From the NCBI RefSeq assembly GCF_025698545.1, contig NC_068577.1, positions 2,761,501 to 2,825,500 on the forward strand: a stretch of DNA of 64,000 nt, in the 5' to 3' direction. Position 1 is the first letter of the stretch. Every line of letters begins with the position of its first letter. Positions 47,089 to 63,949 of this stretch are shown here, piece by piece. The notes under the pieces are model-generated. The model ran no database searches. It had not been told where the DNA came from and was given only the letters and a program-made list of their open reading frames with translations. The position numbers were made by a program, and so were the translations under genes. This stretch comes from Gossypium raimondii (Eukaryota > Streptophyta > Magnoliopsida > Malvales > Malvaceae).

Positions 47089-47231
47089 GATCACAATTCT
47101 GCAACCCTTAAAATTTTCTAGCAAACCAAACACTAAAATCAAAATGCACAACACCAAGATCATATAATCCTAAACCCCAAAAAAGAGAGAAAGAAAAAAC
47201 CTATATGTGAAAGAGAAACTGATGATACCAT

Positions 47232-47249
47232 GTATATATATATATATAT
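47232..47249 (-). promoter_or_regulatory. (TA)9 tract, likely TATA region of Sec14 copy 2
   Basis: TATATATA tract about 145 bp upstream of the preferred start and 70 bp upstream of the alternative ATG, followed on the minus strand by a CT-rich leader (TTTCTCTTTC, TTTTTTCTTTCTCTC). Confidence 0.45.
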
Positions 47250-52324
<5,075 letters not shown>

Positions 52325-52740
52325 TTTGAACAAAACAAGTGTCCATTTTGAGGCTTGAAATTGGATATTGTTTTTGCAAAATTCATGGATTTATGTGGTG
52401 TACTTTGAATTGGAGTTAATGTAATGGTAATTTCAGCATCTAAAAGGGTATGAACAAGATTTAGAGTACATTCCAAAACTATGATGCCATATGGGGCATA
52501 CAATCTTCTTATCTGAATAACTCAGCATGAAGAATAATACTCTACTTTTTTACATCACTCGAATAAAAGGTGGGTTCTTGTACCATGTTTTATAATGGAT
52601 TTAGTCCCTAATCATTCCATTTCTTTTTTTAACTTTCCAGAATATGTGTTATCAATTATGATCCTTTTTTTCCATTAATTCTATCAAACTTAAAATTTAG
52701 AAAAACTAATATGATATTTGGCCAACTGTACAAATAAGAT
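52325..52740. other. 3' flank of the lysine gene
   Basis: Contains the probable 3' untranslated region; an AATAAA-like signal (gaataaaagg) is at 52560. No other feature. Confidence 0.5.
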
Positions 52741-53152
52741 GTTCAAACAGTTAAATGAATCGAACTAGTATTAACTGAGTTAATCGAACTTTTTAATTAT
52801 TTAATCGTTAATCGAATCGAAAATTTTTCAAAAAAATTAATCGAACCGAAATGTTTCGGTTAATTCGATCTGTTAATTGAATTAATCGAACTTTATATGT
52901 TTTGGTTTTTTTTTTGTTAAAACAAGTATAAAACATATCAAAAAATAATTGTATAATGTTCATTTGACCGAATTAACCGAACTAGTAAGAGCCTAATGCA
53001 TATATATAATATTATTTATTAAGTTAATTCGATTAATTAACCGATTTTGAACCGAATTAACCGTTAACCGAAATTCTAAGAACCTTTTAACCGATCGATT
53101 AAACGAATTAAATCAGTTTGGTCGGTTAATTCGATTTTAACCGAAGTTTAAA
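52741..53152. mobile_element. MITE with TTCGGTTAA / TTAACCGAA repeats
   Basis: Both halves are dense in 'gttaatcgaa', 'ttcggttaattcgat' and 'accgaattaaccg' motifs in inverted arrangement. Ends GTTCAAACAGTTAAATGAATCGAA and (reversed) GTTTAAACTTCGGTTAAAATCGAA are similar. It is a common plant non-autonomous element type; class is probably hAT. No coding content. Confidence 0.6.
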
Positions 53153-54748
53153 CGCCCCTAACTTTGATAACCACATATTTAGAAATCCACCTCAAATTAT
53201 TTGATGGACTTTAGATTAGATGCTGAAATTATGCATTTATAAAAGTAGAAGATTGGAAATAACCAAATTATAATGGTGGGATTAAATCTGTAAAAAACAC
53301 ATAGTATAGGGACTATATAGAACTTGACCCGGTTAAAAGTTTATTCCTTGTTTTATTTCTTTTAACTTTTACACGAGTTTTCATTGCATGGGCAAAACCA
53401 TCACAATTTCAACCATTGGTATACGACTTAAAATATGTGATTATAATGTTGTCCAAATTCAACTTAAATTTATTTATGTCCTTTCATATTATTTTTAATT
53501 TTAAAAATATATTTATATTTATTTTAATTTTAATTTAATACTTAATAATTTTATATTTTTTTATTTATTATAATTTTATATATAATTATCTTTTTTAATG
53601 TTTATATTATAATAGTATTATATATTACTATAAATTTAATTTTCATGTGTTATAAATTACATAATATAAACATTCCAAACTTAAATAAATGGGTTGGGCC
53701 AGGCTAGAGCCTCAAATATTTGAGCCCGAGCTTATCCCATATTTTAAAAAAACCTAATATTTTTACCTAAACACTAATTTTCAAGTCAAGCTTCAATCTT
53801 AGGCACTAAGATTTAGTCCATAACCTTTACTTATTTTGTCACTTTGACCTTCTTTTTTTTATTTATCATTTTGACCTTCAACTTTCAAATTTTAGTTAAA
53901 TCGATTTTTTTTAACAGCTAAATTGACTAAATTATAGAAATCTTAAAGCCACTAAGATTGTAGCCCGTGTGATTCTTTGTGTATACTTCATTGCTAACAT
54001 GGATATATTTTTTATTTTTTAAAATTTATTGACTTCTTTTAATAATTTTAAAATTCATTTTTAAAATTTTATGACACACGTATGAATTGTTATGTAAATT
54101 GTCACGTCAATATTGTTAAATTTTAATAATCCAATCAATTTTTCATTAAAAAATAATTTGGCTAAATTTAAAGATGAGCCAAGAAAAATAAGTAGAGCTA
54201 TAGTAACAAAAGAAATAAATGTTGAGGTTAGAAGATACCCAAACCCTAAAATAGAAGATAATTTGTGTATTGTTACAAAGATCAATTATGTCGATTAAAT
54301 TAAGATTCAAACATTTTCATTAAAACAAGAATAATAAATATATAAATTATAGGTGAAATGACAACAAAAATTTATTTCAATTTAATTCTGATATTTAAAA
54401 ACAAAGAAAAAAATCAAAAGGGATATATGATTAATTAAACCATGTACATGACTGTGTATGTAGATGGAAAAATTGTATGAAACAAGAACATCATATTATC
54501 TATATTTTTATGCCACATCGGAATTCTCATCCTAAAAAATATCAAATCTAAATTAAAATATTAAAATTCAAGATAAAATTATTACCATAACATAAAACTA
54601 TTGGAAAAGCATAATATACATGTTTCATACCATTCTTTATCGTACGGTGACAAAAGGGACAAGAAAAGGTGAAATCCAGAACCCTAAAGACCAATCATTA
54701 GAAACGAGAAGGAAAAAAAAAAGGGTTCACCAGAATTTGCTTTGTCAC
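53153..54748. other. AT-rich intergenic stretch with a hAT-MITE remnant near 53680-53830
   Basis: 'gggttgggccaggctagagcc' and 'gagcccgagcttatccc' near 53690-53740 are eroded motifs of the GGGCCGGG family. The remainder shows no gene. Short open frames at 54061-54298 on both strands are AT-driven. Confidence 0.45.
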
Positions 54749-55438
54749 TCAAAATCTTTCCAAATCACTGAGTAATTCTTCATCTCTCAGAAGCTTCTTT
54801 TGCCTGGCAATGAAAGCCTCAACTGTGTTGCGAAACTGTTCATTGCTTAATACATCTTCCGGATATGATGAACTCTTCACCACCCTTTTCTCATCCCAAT
54901 CATTGTGTTTTATGTACTTTTCGGACTCCGATTTTCTTAGTTGCTTGCAAGCTTTGTTGCAGTTCATCGTCTTATGATTCTCCGATTGTGTTCTTCTATA
55001 GCTCTTAATCGTCGTCACCTTTGATGTATGCACATTGAGACTCACTGTTTTGTTTTCGTCTACGCTCTTCTCCCTCTGTTTTCCCCTGTTTTCGGTCTCG
55101 TACCAACGGATCGCCCTGTTTTTCTCGCTCTTTTCGACGAATTCCTTGTAAAGATCGGTTACCGAACCCGAATCTCGACTCGAGAACTGGCCGGCCTTTG
55201 CGAACAGAATGATGACTATAGCGTTCCCGATGACGAACACGAACCGAGGGCTCACGAGAACCACCGACAAGCCTCGGAAATAATCTCCGGCGACGGGGAG
55301 ATGGACCGTGAACCTGGTTATCAGTACTACAAGAACACAAAACTCAACGAATCTCACCACGTTTGCCACCTTCCGTAACTGGTGCCGATGCTTCAACGTT
55401 GCATTTCGCTTCTCCAGTTTTACATGAAATGCATCCAT
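54749..55438 (-). CDS. DUF4408/DUF761 membrane protein
   Basis: One exon, 229 residues. Two hydrophobic segments (about 27-46, 'VVRFVEFCVLVVLITRF', and 63-81, 'PRFVFVIGNAIVIILFAKA') form the DUF4408 part. A long charged, Ser/Lys/Glu-rich region follows, and the end carries the DUF761 signature 'LSNEQFRNTVEAFIARQKKL'. Proteins of this layout are a plant-specific family of unknown biochemistry, some linked with stress or pathogen response. G/C content is clearly above the flanks. The start is the first ATG in frame and gives the family N-terminus. Neighbours give no hint of function. Confidence 0.9.
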   Translation of the reverse strand: MDAFHVKLEKRNATLKHRHQLRKVANVVRFVEFCVLVVLITRFTVHLPVAGDYFRGLSVVLVSPRFVFVIGNAIVIILFAKAGQFSSRDSGSVTDLYKEFVEKSEKNRAIRWYETENRGKQREKSVDENKTVSLNVHTSKVTTIKSYRRTQSENHKTMNCNKACKQLRKSESEKYIKHNDWDEKRVVKSSSYPEDVLSNEQFRNTVEAFIARQKKLLRDEELLSDLERF

Positions 55439-55733
55439 TTACAATAAAAAAAAACTAAACAAAAAAAAGAAGAAAATAAATTGAAGGAGAAAACTAGTAC
55501 AAAAATGGGTTTGTGGTAAAATTCGATTTGGTGATTAAATTCAAGGAGACTAGAAAAAGGGAAGAAGATGAAGATAAACAAAACAGAGGAAACAGAGTGA
55601 GGTGTAATACTAGTAATATTATCTGCTCTGTTTTGTTTTTTTGTAAGGATTTAAATTCTTGTAATTCTTCACTTTGTTCTTTGGGGTTGGGAATTTTCAT
55701 GTAATTGAATTGCTCAGATCTGTGTAGGATTGG

Positions 55734-55741
55734 TATTTATA
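55734..55741 (-). promoter_or_regulatory. TATA box of the DUF4408/DUF761 gene
   Basis: TATAAATA on the minus strand about 300 bp upstream of the start, followed by a leader rich in T and C. Confidence 0.6.
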
Positions 55742-56107
55742 GAGCAGAGGAATATGAGCTTTTAAATTATTTTTTTCTTTTGGGGTTTGAATATCTTTTG
55801 AAAAAGAAAGACACATTATAATTATATTCCTCCCATTGGTTTACTACTTTATTGAAAAAATAAATTGGGTTATTGTTTTTCCATAGCATTATTGATCTTT
55901 TACCCATTTCTCACCACTTCTAAAGTACTTTAATTTGTAGTATTTCTAAAGTAATTAAATAGTTAGATATGATATGTCAGGTGTACCTTATTTTAATATA
56001 TAATGATTAATTTTTAATAGTAAAAATTGATGAATTTTTTAACAAAATGACTAATATGTAATGACTAATTTATCAATTTTTTTAGTAAATATGGTAAAAT
56101 ACAATCC
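55742..56107. other. Intergenic stretch
   Basis: Promoter-proximal AT-rich sequence upstream of the DUF4408/DUF761 gene. No other feature seen. Confidence 0.5.
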
Positions 56108-56335
56108 GACTCCTAATTCAATGGCCTCCATGGTGCTTTTACCCTGCTTTGGGTTGTGTCATTAAGGTTGCCCAAGGGAAATGGCTACTTGGTTTTCATA
56201 GGCGGATTGAGAGAATGTCGATACTATCATGTGAGCGATGGGCAATAGCAAATGGGTTGGAGGAGGCATAAAAAGCAAGGTTATCGAATATTTTTATGGA
56301 AAGTGATTGCTTAGAGGCAATGCAACTTAACCTAG
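56108..56335 (+). pseudogene. LINE RNase H fragment
   Basis: Plus-strand pieces 'GCVIKVAQGKWLLGFHRRIE', 'CERWAIANGLEEA' and 'ARLSNIFMESDCLEAMQLN' are the first two thirds of an RNase H (RVT_3) domain, with the catalytic Glu and Asp positions in view. One in-frame stop after LEEA. No flanking LINE domains remain. Confidence 0.7.
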
Positions 56336-56439
56336 ATAAAACTTATTCAAATTCTATATTTATATAGATAAGAAGTACACATGTTATAAAACTCTACTTC
56401 TAATGGACATTAAAGTCCTAAAATACATCAAATTTATCT

Positions 56440-57549
56440 GGCTTAAAGCTATAAAGAACCCTCAAACTTTTTCAAAAAAAAGCAATAAAGACCTTGTTTT
56501 TTTTTTCACTCAATTGGGTACTTAAACTTTTAAAATGCATCAAAAATGCTCTCAAACTTTTTAAAAGATAAAAATTAAGCCATTTTTTTTTTCACTCAAT
56601 TGGATACTTGAACTGTCAAATAAAAAGGTTTTTTTACTGTTAACTTTAACAATTAATCGTTAAAGTTAATCGCCCTTAATTTTTTCAGTTAAAACCATCA
56701 TGTGCCACAACCATTGTGTGACATGTGGCAAATATGATAAATAAAAATAAATAAACGTTATAAAATTATTAAATTTTAATAAAAATCTGAAAAATTGTAA
56801 AATATATAGAAATGTAGAAAAAATTATAAAATTTTATAAAGTCGTAAGAAATTTATGAAAATGTAAAGAAATATAAAATTAGTAAAAAATATAAAATTAT
56901 TGTACCAAAAGAAGCATTTTATAATTTTTTATAACTATTATTATTTTTTATTTTTTTGTTTTTGTTTTTGTTTTTCGCCACATGTCACGCTGTGTTGCGA
57001 CACGTGATGGTTTTAACTGAAAAAAATAGGGTCGTTAACTTTAACAGCCAACGATTAAAGTTAATGGTTAAAGGGCATTTTTTATGCATTTTATGATTTT
57101 TATAAAATTTTACTATTTTCATATTTTATCTTATATTTAATAAATTTTATTTTTTTATTTTTATTAAAATTTAATAATTTTTATTGATTTTTATTTTTTG
57201 TTAATTTTTTTCCATGTGTCACGTCGTGGCTTTAATTGAAAAAATTAGAGGCAATTAACTTTAACAGTCAAAGGGTCTCTTTGATGGATTTTAACGGTTT
57301 AAGTACTCAATTGAGTGCAAAAAAAATGCAGAGGCTTAAATTTTTTTTTTAAACGTTTGAGGGCATTTTTTTATGTATTTTGAAAGTTCAAATATCTAAT
57401 TGAGAACAAAAAAAAAACCCAGGACTTATTTTTTTTTAATTTGAGGGCCTTTTTGATACATTTTGAAAGTTTGAGTACCCGATTGAGTGAAAAAAAATAG
57501 GGGTTTAATTTTTTGTTTTAAGTTTGAGGGTTTTTTATACACTTAAGCC
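56440..57549. mobile_element. Family-B foldback element with near-intact 9-bp target duplication
   Basis: 1110 bp with ends GGCTTAAAGCTATAAAGAACCCTCAAAC and (reversed) GGCTTAAGTGTATAAAAAACCCTCAAAC. Flanked by AATTTATCT (56431-56439) and AATTTATTT (57550-57558), 8 of 9 equal. Internally 'tgacatgtggcaaatatg' faces 'cgccacatgtcacgctgtg', and a further arm-like block repeats at 57180-57330, so it looks like a composite of two foldbacks. Non-coding. Confidence 0.7.
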
Positions 57550-57558
57550 AATTTATTT

Positions 57559-58309
57559 TGATCTTGATAGACATCTACTTAATGATGAAATATTCATACC
57601 AAGTAACAAATATTGAGATTTGAACCCATGCACTAATATTTACAAAATTTTTAGTTTACAACTTCAAGATCAAGCAAAGCTTTATTTTATTATTTTATAC
57701 ATTTTAATGTTATTACATAAATTGTTTCACGACGTTGTTTGTGTATATTAATAATGTCGTTAATTGAGTTTGTGTCACATGTCAACTCAATATTAACTCA
57801 ATAAAATGAGAATACCATGATAAATAAATTGAGTGCCTTTAATATTATTAATCTGATTTATTACCTATTTAAAATTTATTTTACTCACAGTTTAAACTAT
57901 TTTTTTAATTCCGCACATATTGCATACAAGTTATTATTAATTTCAGACATTTACTTCATTATTTATTTATGTTATTCACATGTATTCTAAATACACGGTT
58001 TCCATGTATGAAAGTGTTTGATAAAATTTATAATTTGATTTAAAATTTTAAAATGATCCCATCTAGCCTTTTAGTTATTTAATAAAACATTTTTATTAAT
58101 CAATTATTGTATTTATTAACAAAACCATGCATAAGATTTTATTATTTTATTTTAAAATTGAATAATTAAATCACTATTTTCAAATATCTAATTATTTTTA
58201 TACAATGCTTACTTTTATTCATTCGCTCTCCTTCAATTAGGGTTTTAATCAAATTTAATATATATTCTCAAATTTAATATATATCTATTTTTTTAATAAT
58301 TTCATTATA
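57559..58309. other. AT-rich intergenic stretch
   Basis: No gene seen. 57570-57700 contains a phrase 'gagatttgaacccatgc' typical of SINE box B regions read on the minus strand, too weak to call. Confidence 0.5.
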
Positions 58310-58480
58310 AGTTCTAATCATATTTGTTTTTTTTAATATATAGAATTATCTATAACCCTTTCTCAATCCATAAATAGGGGGATAATGCGCTTGAGTATAC
58401 TCGAATCCACATCTTGTTACATTGACAAATATAGCCATACTAATCGAATGAGCCGATTGACATTCATCCAAAAATTGGGA
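58310..58480 (-). mobile_element. SINE, cotton-type family copy
   Basis: Minus strand: head near 58440 ('catteggtcattcgattag'-like region), box B-like 'gattcgagtatactc' and the body 'aagcgcattatccccctatttatgg'. Boundaries are approximate. Confidence 0.5.
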
Positions 58481-58649
58481 AAAAAAATAAAGAAAATACA
58501 TATTTATTCCTAAATTAAAATTAATGTATTAATTATAGTACAACCCTGTAAGTAATAGAATTAATGTATTAATATTATTGGATGAGAATGTATGAACCAT
58601 TATTAAAGCACATTTACTAATTTATTTATTTACTTCATATTTATATTAT

Positions 58650-58880
58650 CGCAAAGGGCGTTAGGGGGCTAGCAGGGGCCCAACCTACTTCAAATGAAAT
58701 TTTAAATTAATAAAGGTAAAATTACACTTTAATCCTTTGAAGATGATAAAATTTTGATTTAATTCTTTAAAAATTATAAAGATATAAACTATTAAAATGA
58801 TAAAATTATATTTTTACGAAATCATAATTTAATTTCATCCTCTTAAAAAAATTTTCTAACTTCGTCTCCGATTATCACTT
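58650..58880. mobile_element. Eroded non-autonomous element ('gggggctagcaggggcc' head)
   Basis: Head 'ttagggggctagcaggggccc' and end 'ttctaacttcgtctccg' with an AT-rich body. Related bodies occur at 22950 and in the insertion at 16815. Confidence 0.4.
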
Positions 58881-60165
58881 GCTTATTGAAGGCAATGTCG
58901 AGGTTTTAAATGTTACCGGTTTACATAGGCGGTTAATTTAATATATTTTAATAATTAAATACAAATGGATTTAAGAATAAACTACAATAATTTGTAAATA
59001 TATAATTTAAAAAATATTTGTCCGAATGGCGACATTTGTTGAGCATCCATTAAGTTTTAAACATGTATTTTTATATAATTAATTAAATATATATTTAAGA
59101 AATTCATATTTTTATTTGAGGCTCGTTAGTTAGAAGATGAACCAAAATGCTGACAATGACTTGCCCACGTGGCGCACGAAGGCAGCCTTAACAAGTTTAA
59201 AATTCCGAAATTCCGTTCCTTACTCACTAAGCAGCCGTTGCCACGTCAACGATGTAACCTCACCCCTCTCTCTCTCTCTCTCTCTCTGCTTTATTACTTT
59301 TAGTACTTTCATTAACTGCCATTCAGTTATTCACTCCTCTGTGCGTTAGACCCACCAATAATAGAGTGAGACCTCTTTTTCTTTTTTCCTTTTGTACTAT
59401 TATGCCACGTGGATTTGGACGTTTTAGTTTCGGCAGACACTTACCAGTTACCACCACAAGATTTAGATTTTTAATTTCTTCATATAGGGCTAATTCACCA
59501 AACGTCCTCAAACTATAACCCTGATTTTAAATCGATCCTTAAACTTCAAAACATTCACCAAAAGTCCTTCAGTCAGTCTAGCAATTAATTCGAGTGTTAA
59601 AAGCATGTATATATTGTATAAGCAACTTGAATTTAATGCGTTTTAAAAGAAAAAATTAACCCTTGTAAAATTTACCGACACTGATTATTTTTTAACCTAT
59701 CTATAGTAGTTTTAATTTAACTTGAATGGTAAAACAATTTCACATGATAAATCCAAGAATTTTTAATTGCAAACACAATCACATACACAAAAAGGACCTT
59801 TGAGCAGCAAGAAACGACATTAATCGACAGAAATTATTCGTAAATTGCCCAGTTGAGGAAAGTTTTTTTTAAAACCTAGTGGTTCCCAAAAGAGGAATGT
59901 GCTTTGTGGGACAAGATGGGTTTAGAGTTCTATTTGTCCCTTTATTTTAGGTTATCCATTTCAAGCTAGTGGCAAAATAAAAATAAAAAAAAAAGTTAAA
60001 TCTAAGTTTATTTTAATTATTTCATTCAATCATTTTTCATTTTAAAATTTTCAAGACCTTTATAATCGAAAAAAAAACAATAAAGTTTTTGTAAAAGTTT
60101 CGAGAACCTCAAAGTTAATATTTTTAAAGCATCTATTTGTACAATATTTATTTTTTTAATTTTAT
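58881..60165. repeat. Intergenic stretch with a (CT)n tract and two G-box motifs
   Basis: A (TC)11 tract lies at about 59266-59288. CCCACGTGGCGC (59163) and GCCACGTGGATT (59404) are G-box type motifs about 240 bp apart on either side of it. The local base composition resembles a promoter, but I find no coding exon on either strand within reach. The remaining part is AT-rich. Confidence 0.45.
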
Positions 60166-60174
60166 TTTAAATTA

Positions 60175-60624
60175 GGGTAAACTAAAAAAATAGCCACTTA
60201 TGTTTGTCTCAAATTATATTTTAGTCACTTATGTTTGAAATGTTACGTTTTAGTCACTTACATTATTGTTTTGTTACGAAGTGGTCACTCTACCATTTAG
60301 CTCCGTTACCTCCCTAATGGCAGTTCTACGTGTCAGTCCAAAGGAGCTTTAACTGTCAACTTGGATGTCCTATGTGGCAATCCAAATTAAATTTATTTAA
60401 TTAAAAACCTATTTTCATCCCATCAGTTAGACATCCAAGTTGGCATTTAAAGCTCATTTGGATTGCCACGTAGGACTGTCGTTAGGGAGGTAATGGAGTT
60501 TAATGGTAGAGTGACTACTTCGTAATAAAACGATAACTTCAGTGATTAAAACATAATATTTCAAACATAAGCGACTAAAATGTAACCTGAGGTAAATAAA
60601 AGTGACTATCTTTGTAGTTTACCC
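60175..60624. mobile_element. Foldback MITE, family A, with perfect 9-bp target duplication
   Basis: 450 bp, ends GGGTAAACTAAAAAAATAGCC and GACTATCTTTGTAGTTTACCC. TTTAAATTA flanks both sides exactly (60166-60174, 60625-60633). The inner symmetry and all internal blocks match 4118-4536. The 9-bp duplication suggests mobilisation by a Mutator-type transposase. Confidence 0.85.
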
Positions 60625-61095
60625 TTTAAATTATGTCACATATGATCTGACATGTCATTTAACATTTAAATTGTCGATTTTAGTAACATATGGACCTAAT
60701 TAATATAACCAATATAGTTTGAAGATGTAATTAAAAATATTTAAAATTTAGAGACCAATTTAGAATTAAAGTTATAATTTGAGAATGTTTGGTACAATTA
60801 ACTCTTATAAAATGGTATTAAACAAATTTGAGTTTGAATTTAAGTTGTTAAAATCATTCTTAATTTTCAGATGACATGTTCCAAAAATAACATAAAATTT
60901 TAAGACTTTAGTTATATTAATAAGTGTTAGTTTTGGAAGATGTCATATGAAAAATTAAGATTGATTTTAACAACTTAAATTCGAACTTAAATTTGTTTAA
61001 TTGAAATATTAGATTACATTTGAAATTCAAATTTTATAATTTTATTAATCAGGGTGGGTTTACCTGCGATTAGTGTAAAAACAGCGGTGGTTGTG

Positions 61096-63949
61096 TGTAA
61101 CACCCCCTAACCCTAAACCGTCACCAGAATAGGGTTACGAGGCATTACCGGACATATCAAACAATCTACAAATAATTCTTGAACAAATAACAAACTTATT
61201 ATAATATAATCATAATTTCATATAAATATTTTTATTGCTAATTGACTTCACTTTTTTTTTTCTAAAAGAAAACTCAATATAACCCTTTATAAATATTTAA
61301 CCTTCCTGCAATTTCAAACCGCAACCAATTCAAAACCAATATCACAATCCATACAATTTCATATTCAAATACACCTAAACATATTTTAAACATCAACTTA
61401 GTAATTTACTAAATAATAATTCGCATATATTGTTTAAATTAATAAACTTCATTCATTCTATTTCAATTTGTTACCAAATATACCAAATATGTTATGATAA
61501 TTATATTTCCATTTCATTACACCAAGTATCAAAATATTATTTTAGTATCATTTTCAACCAAAAGCATAAGACACTTTCAAGTGACCAATATAACACCTAA
61601 GTACATGTCACTTTACCAAAAGAAAGATTACATCACCGAATTTTGTACTGGAGTCGGGATCGCTCTGGATCTTGAAATAAACCTTAATTTCTACTAACTC
61701 ATGCATTTAAAACAACTGTCTGTACTGAGTATATTATACTCAGTGGTATTACTATCATTCAAATTATAATATAATAACCAAGTAAATTAAATCATTTAAC
61801 TTTAAAAAAAATTATCAAACTAATTCATTTTTAACTTTCATTTCTCAGCATTTACAATTCAATTTGGCTTTCATTAGTTAATATCTTATACTATCATATT
61901 ATGCCATTACTTATCTCATGAACATTTAGTTCATGTTTTCTATTCACATTTTCATATTCAATTCACATTTCAAATTATACTCCACAATCACATTTCTTTT
62001 CAATGGCTCAACTGATTCATTTCGTTCGATTTAACTTTTCAATTAATTACCCCTATTAACAGACTCGAACTTTGGCGGATACACGGATCCAACCAACACA
62101 CCATATTGGCACCTAGTGCCTCATTAGATAGTTCGAAGCAAAGTTGATACTCAATGTCTCATTGGCCAAGCCGAAGTAAAGTGATACCCAGTATCTCATC
62201 AAATCTATCCGAAGTAAAATAGTGACACCCAGTGTCTCATCGACGCGAGGTCGAAGTATCCTTGAACTCTTCCAACCCTATGGCATGCCAACTATATCCG
62301 ACTCAGCCCGACTAGTTAATAGGGTTTCCAATTCTCAATTCAAATTCACTTTCTTTTCAAAATGTACTTTCAATATCAAATTCACTTTTTTACTCACTAA
62401 TCAAAATTCAATTCAATACTAACACATATTTCTCATTCAATTCAATTTTCTAAATTCAATTCAATAAAGTTACTTACCTCAATATTTACTTATCATAAAT
62501 TAAATAAATTTAAAATTAATTTTTAATAATGAATGACTTGAATTATAGTAATACAAACCCGAATTTCGCGATTACTCCTCGATAACTTTTTCATTTCCTT
62601 TCAATGCCGATGTCTCGGGTTATTTGTTAGCTACGAAAATTAAAATAATTTACAATCATTAATATATCACTAATTTACATTTAATACTAAACTTAAATTC
62701 CAATTTTAGTCCTAACTAAATTCATCTATTTTTCCATTACAATGTATATCCTATTCCTATCCAAATTCCATATAAACTTAAATTTAACTATCAAATTTTC
62801 ATCAATAATTTCATAATTTCGAATTTCTTTCAATTTAGTCCCTACAACACAAAACTTATAGCCTAGTTTACAATTTAATCTTTTAATCAATTCTAATCAA
62901 TGATTCTATCAAATAAACGCCTAATTCAATCATTTATTCAACATGAACCCTATTAAAAATCTACTAATTTTCAAAATTTCAACTTAAATTCAATAATATT
63001 CAACTCTAGGACTCCAAAACATCAAAATTATAAAAAAGGGACTAAATTGACTTACCAAATTAAACCCCAAACTTTAAAAATCCTATTTCTCCTTTTCTTT
63101 CTTTTCTTCTTTCCTTCTCTGTTTCTTTTCAATTCCATTTTCTTTTCTTTTCTTTTACTTTAGTATATTATATTATTATAGTAACTTAATAATTATTATT
63201 ATTTCTTAAATATTAAGTAAATAAATATGTATTTTACAGTTGTATGCATATGATTTATTACACTTGTACTTTATTATCACCATACATCTGTTAACTTATT
63301 AATTTGTTCATTGATCTAATAATATAATATCAATTAAATAATAAAAATAAGAATAAATATCTATCTAATAACAATTATAAATATTACAAATGTACACATA
63401 TATTTTACATTTGTATTTTATCATCACCATCCACTTGTCATAATTTCAATTTATTTATCATATAAAATCTTTTACTAATTAATAATAAATAAAAATATTT
63501 TTTCTAATTATATATAAATAATACAAATGTACTCATTTAAATTAATACACTTGTATTTTATTTTCACCTTACACTTATCTTTTCTTAATTTATTTCATAA
63601 TATAATAATATAATCAATTTAATTTATAATATAATAAAATAATAACAATAATAATATATTTAAACAATCAAAGATTTTTATGCTTTGCCGTCTCATTCAT
63701 CAGAATAAGCTTAATTTCCTATTTAGTCCCCCTTATCTTCTTTTAATCTATAATTAGACTTCCGCACCTTATTCAATTCAGTCCTTTTTCCTAATATCTA
63801 TTAACTAAGCTAAATTCACCAAATTTGAACCTACTTAAACACTCAACTAGACTCATGATTACTCCTAATAATTATTTACGAACTCGGTTTACTAAAATGG
63901 AGGCCCTATAACTCATTTTTTCGGTGCCTATAAATTTTGGGTCATTACA
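61096..63949 (+). mobile_element. Solo LTR, TGTAACACCCC family, inserted into a MITE
   Basis: About 2854 bp from TGTAACACCCCC to GGGTCATTACA, with TGTAA/TTACA terminal inverted bases. TTGTG precedes it (61091-61095) and CTGTG follows (63950-63954), a 5-bp duplication with one change. There is no primer binding site, polypurine tract or coding domain, so it is a solo LTR left by recombination. The head is shared with 29794, but the bodies differ. A small internal tandem repeat is present. Confidence 0.75.
62110..62260 (+). repeat. Four imperfect tandem units inside the solo LTR
   Basis: Units of about 38-42 bp, each with 'c(c)cagtgtctcat' and 'cgaagtaaa(g)tgata' parts, e.g. at 62110, 62149, 62187 and 62227. 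Internal tandem repeats of this kind occur in long plant LTRs. Confidence 0.6.

Noticed and set aside
55005-55378. Long open frames overlapping the DUF4408/DUF761 gene on both strands
   Set aside because: They are shadows produced by the G/C-richer coding region; composition and motifs support only the 54749-55438 frame.
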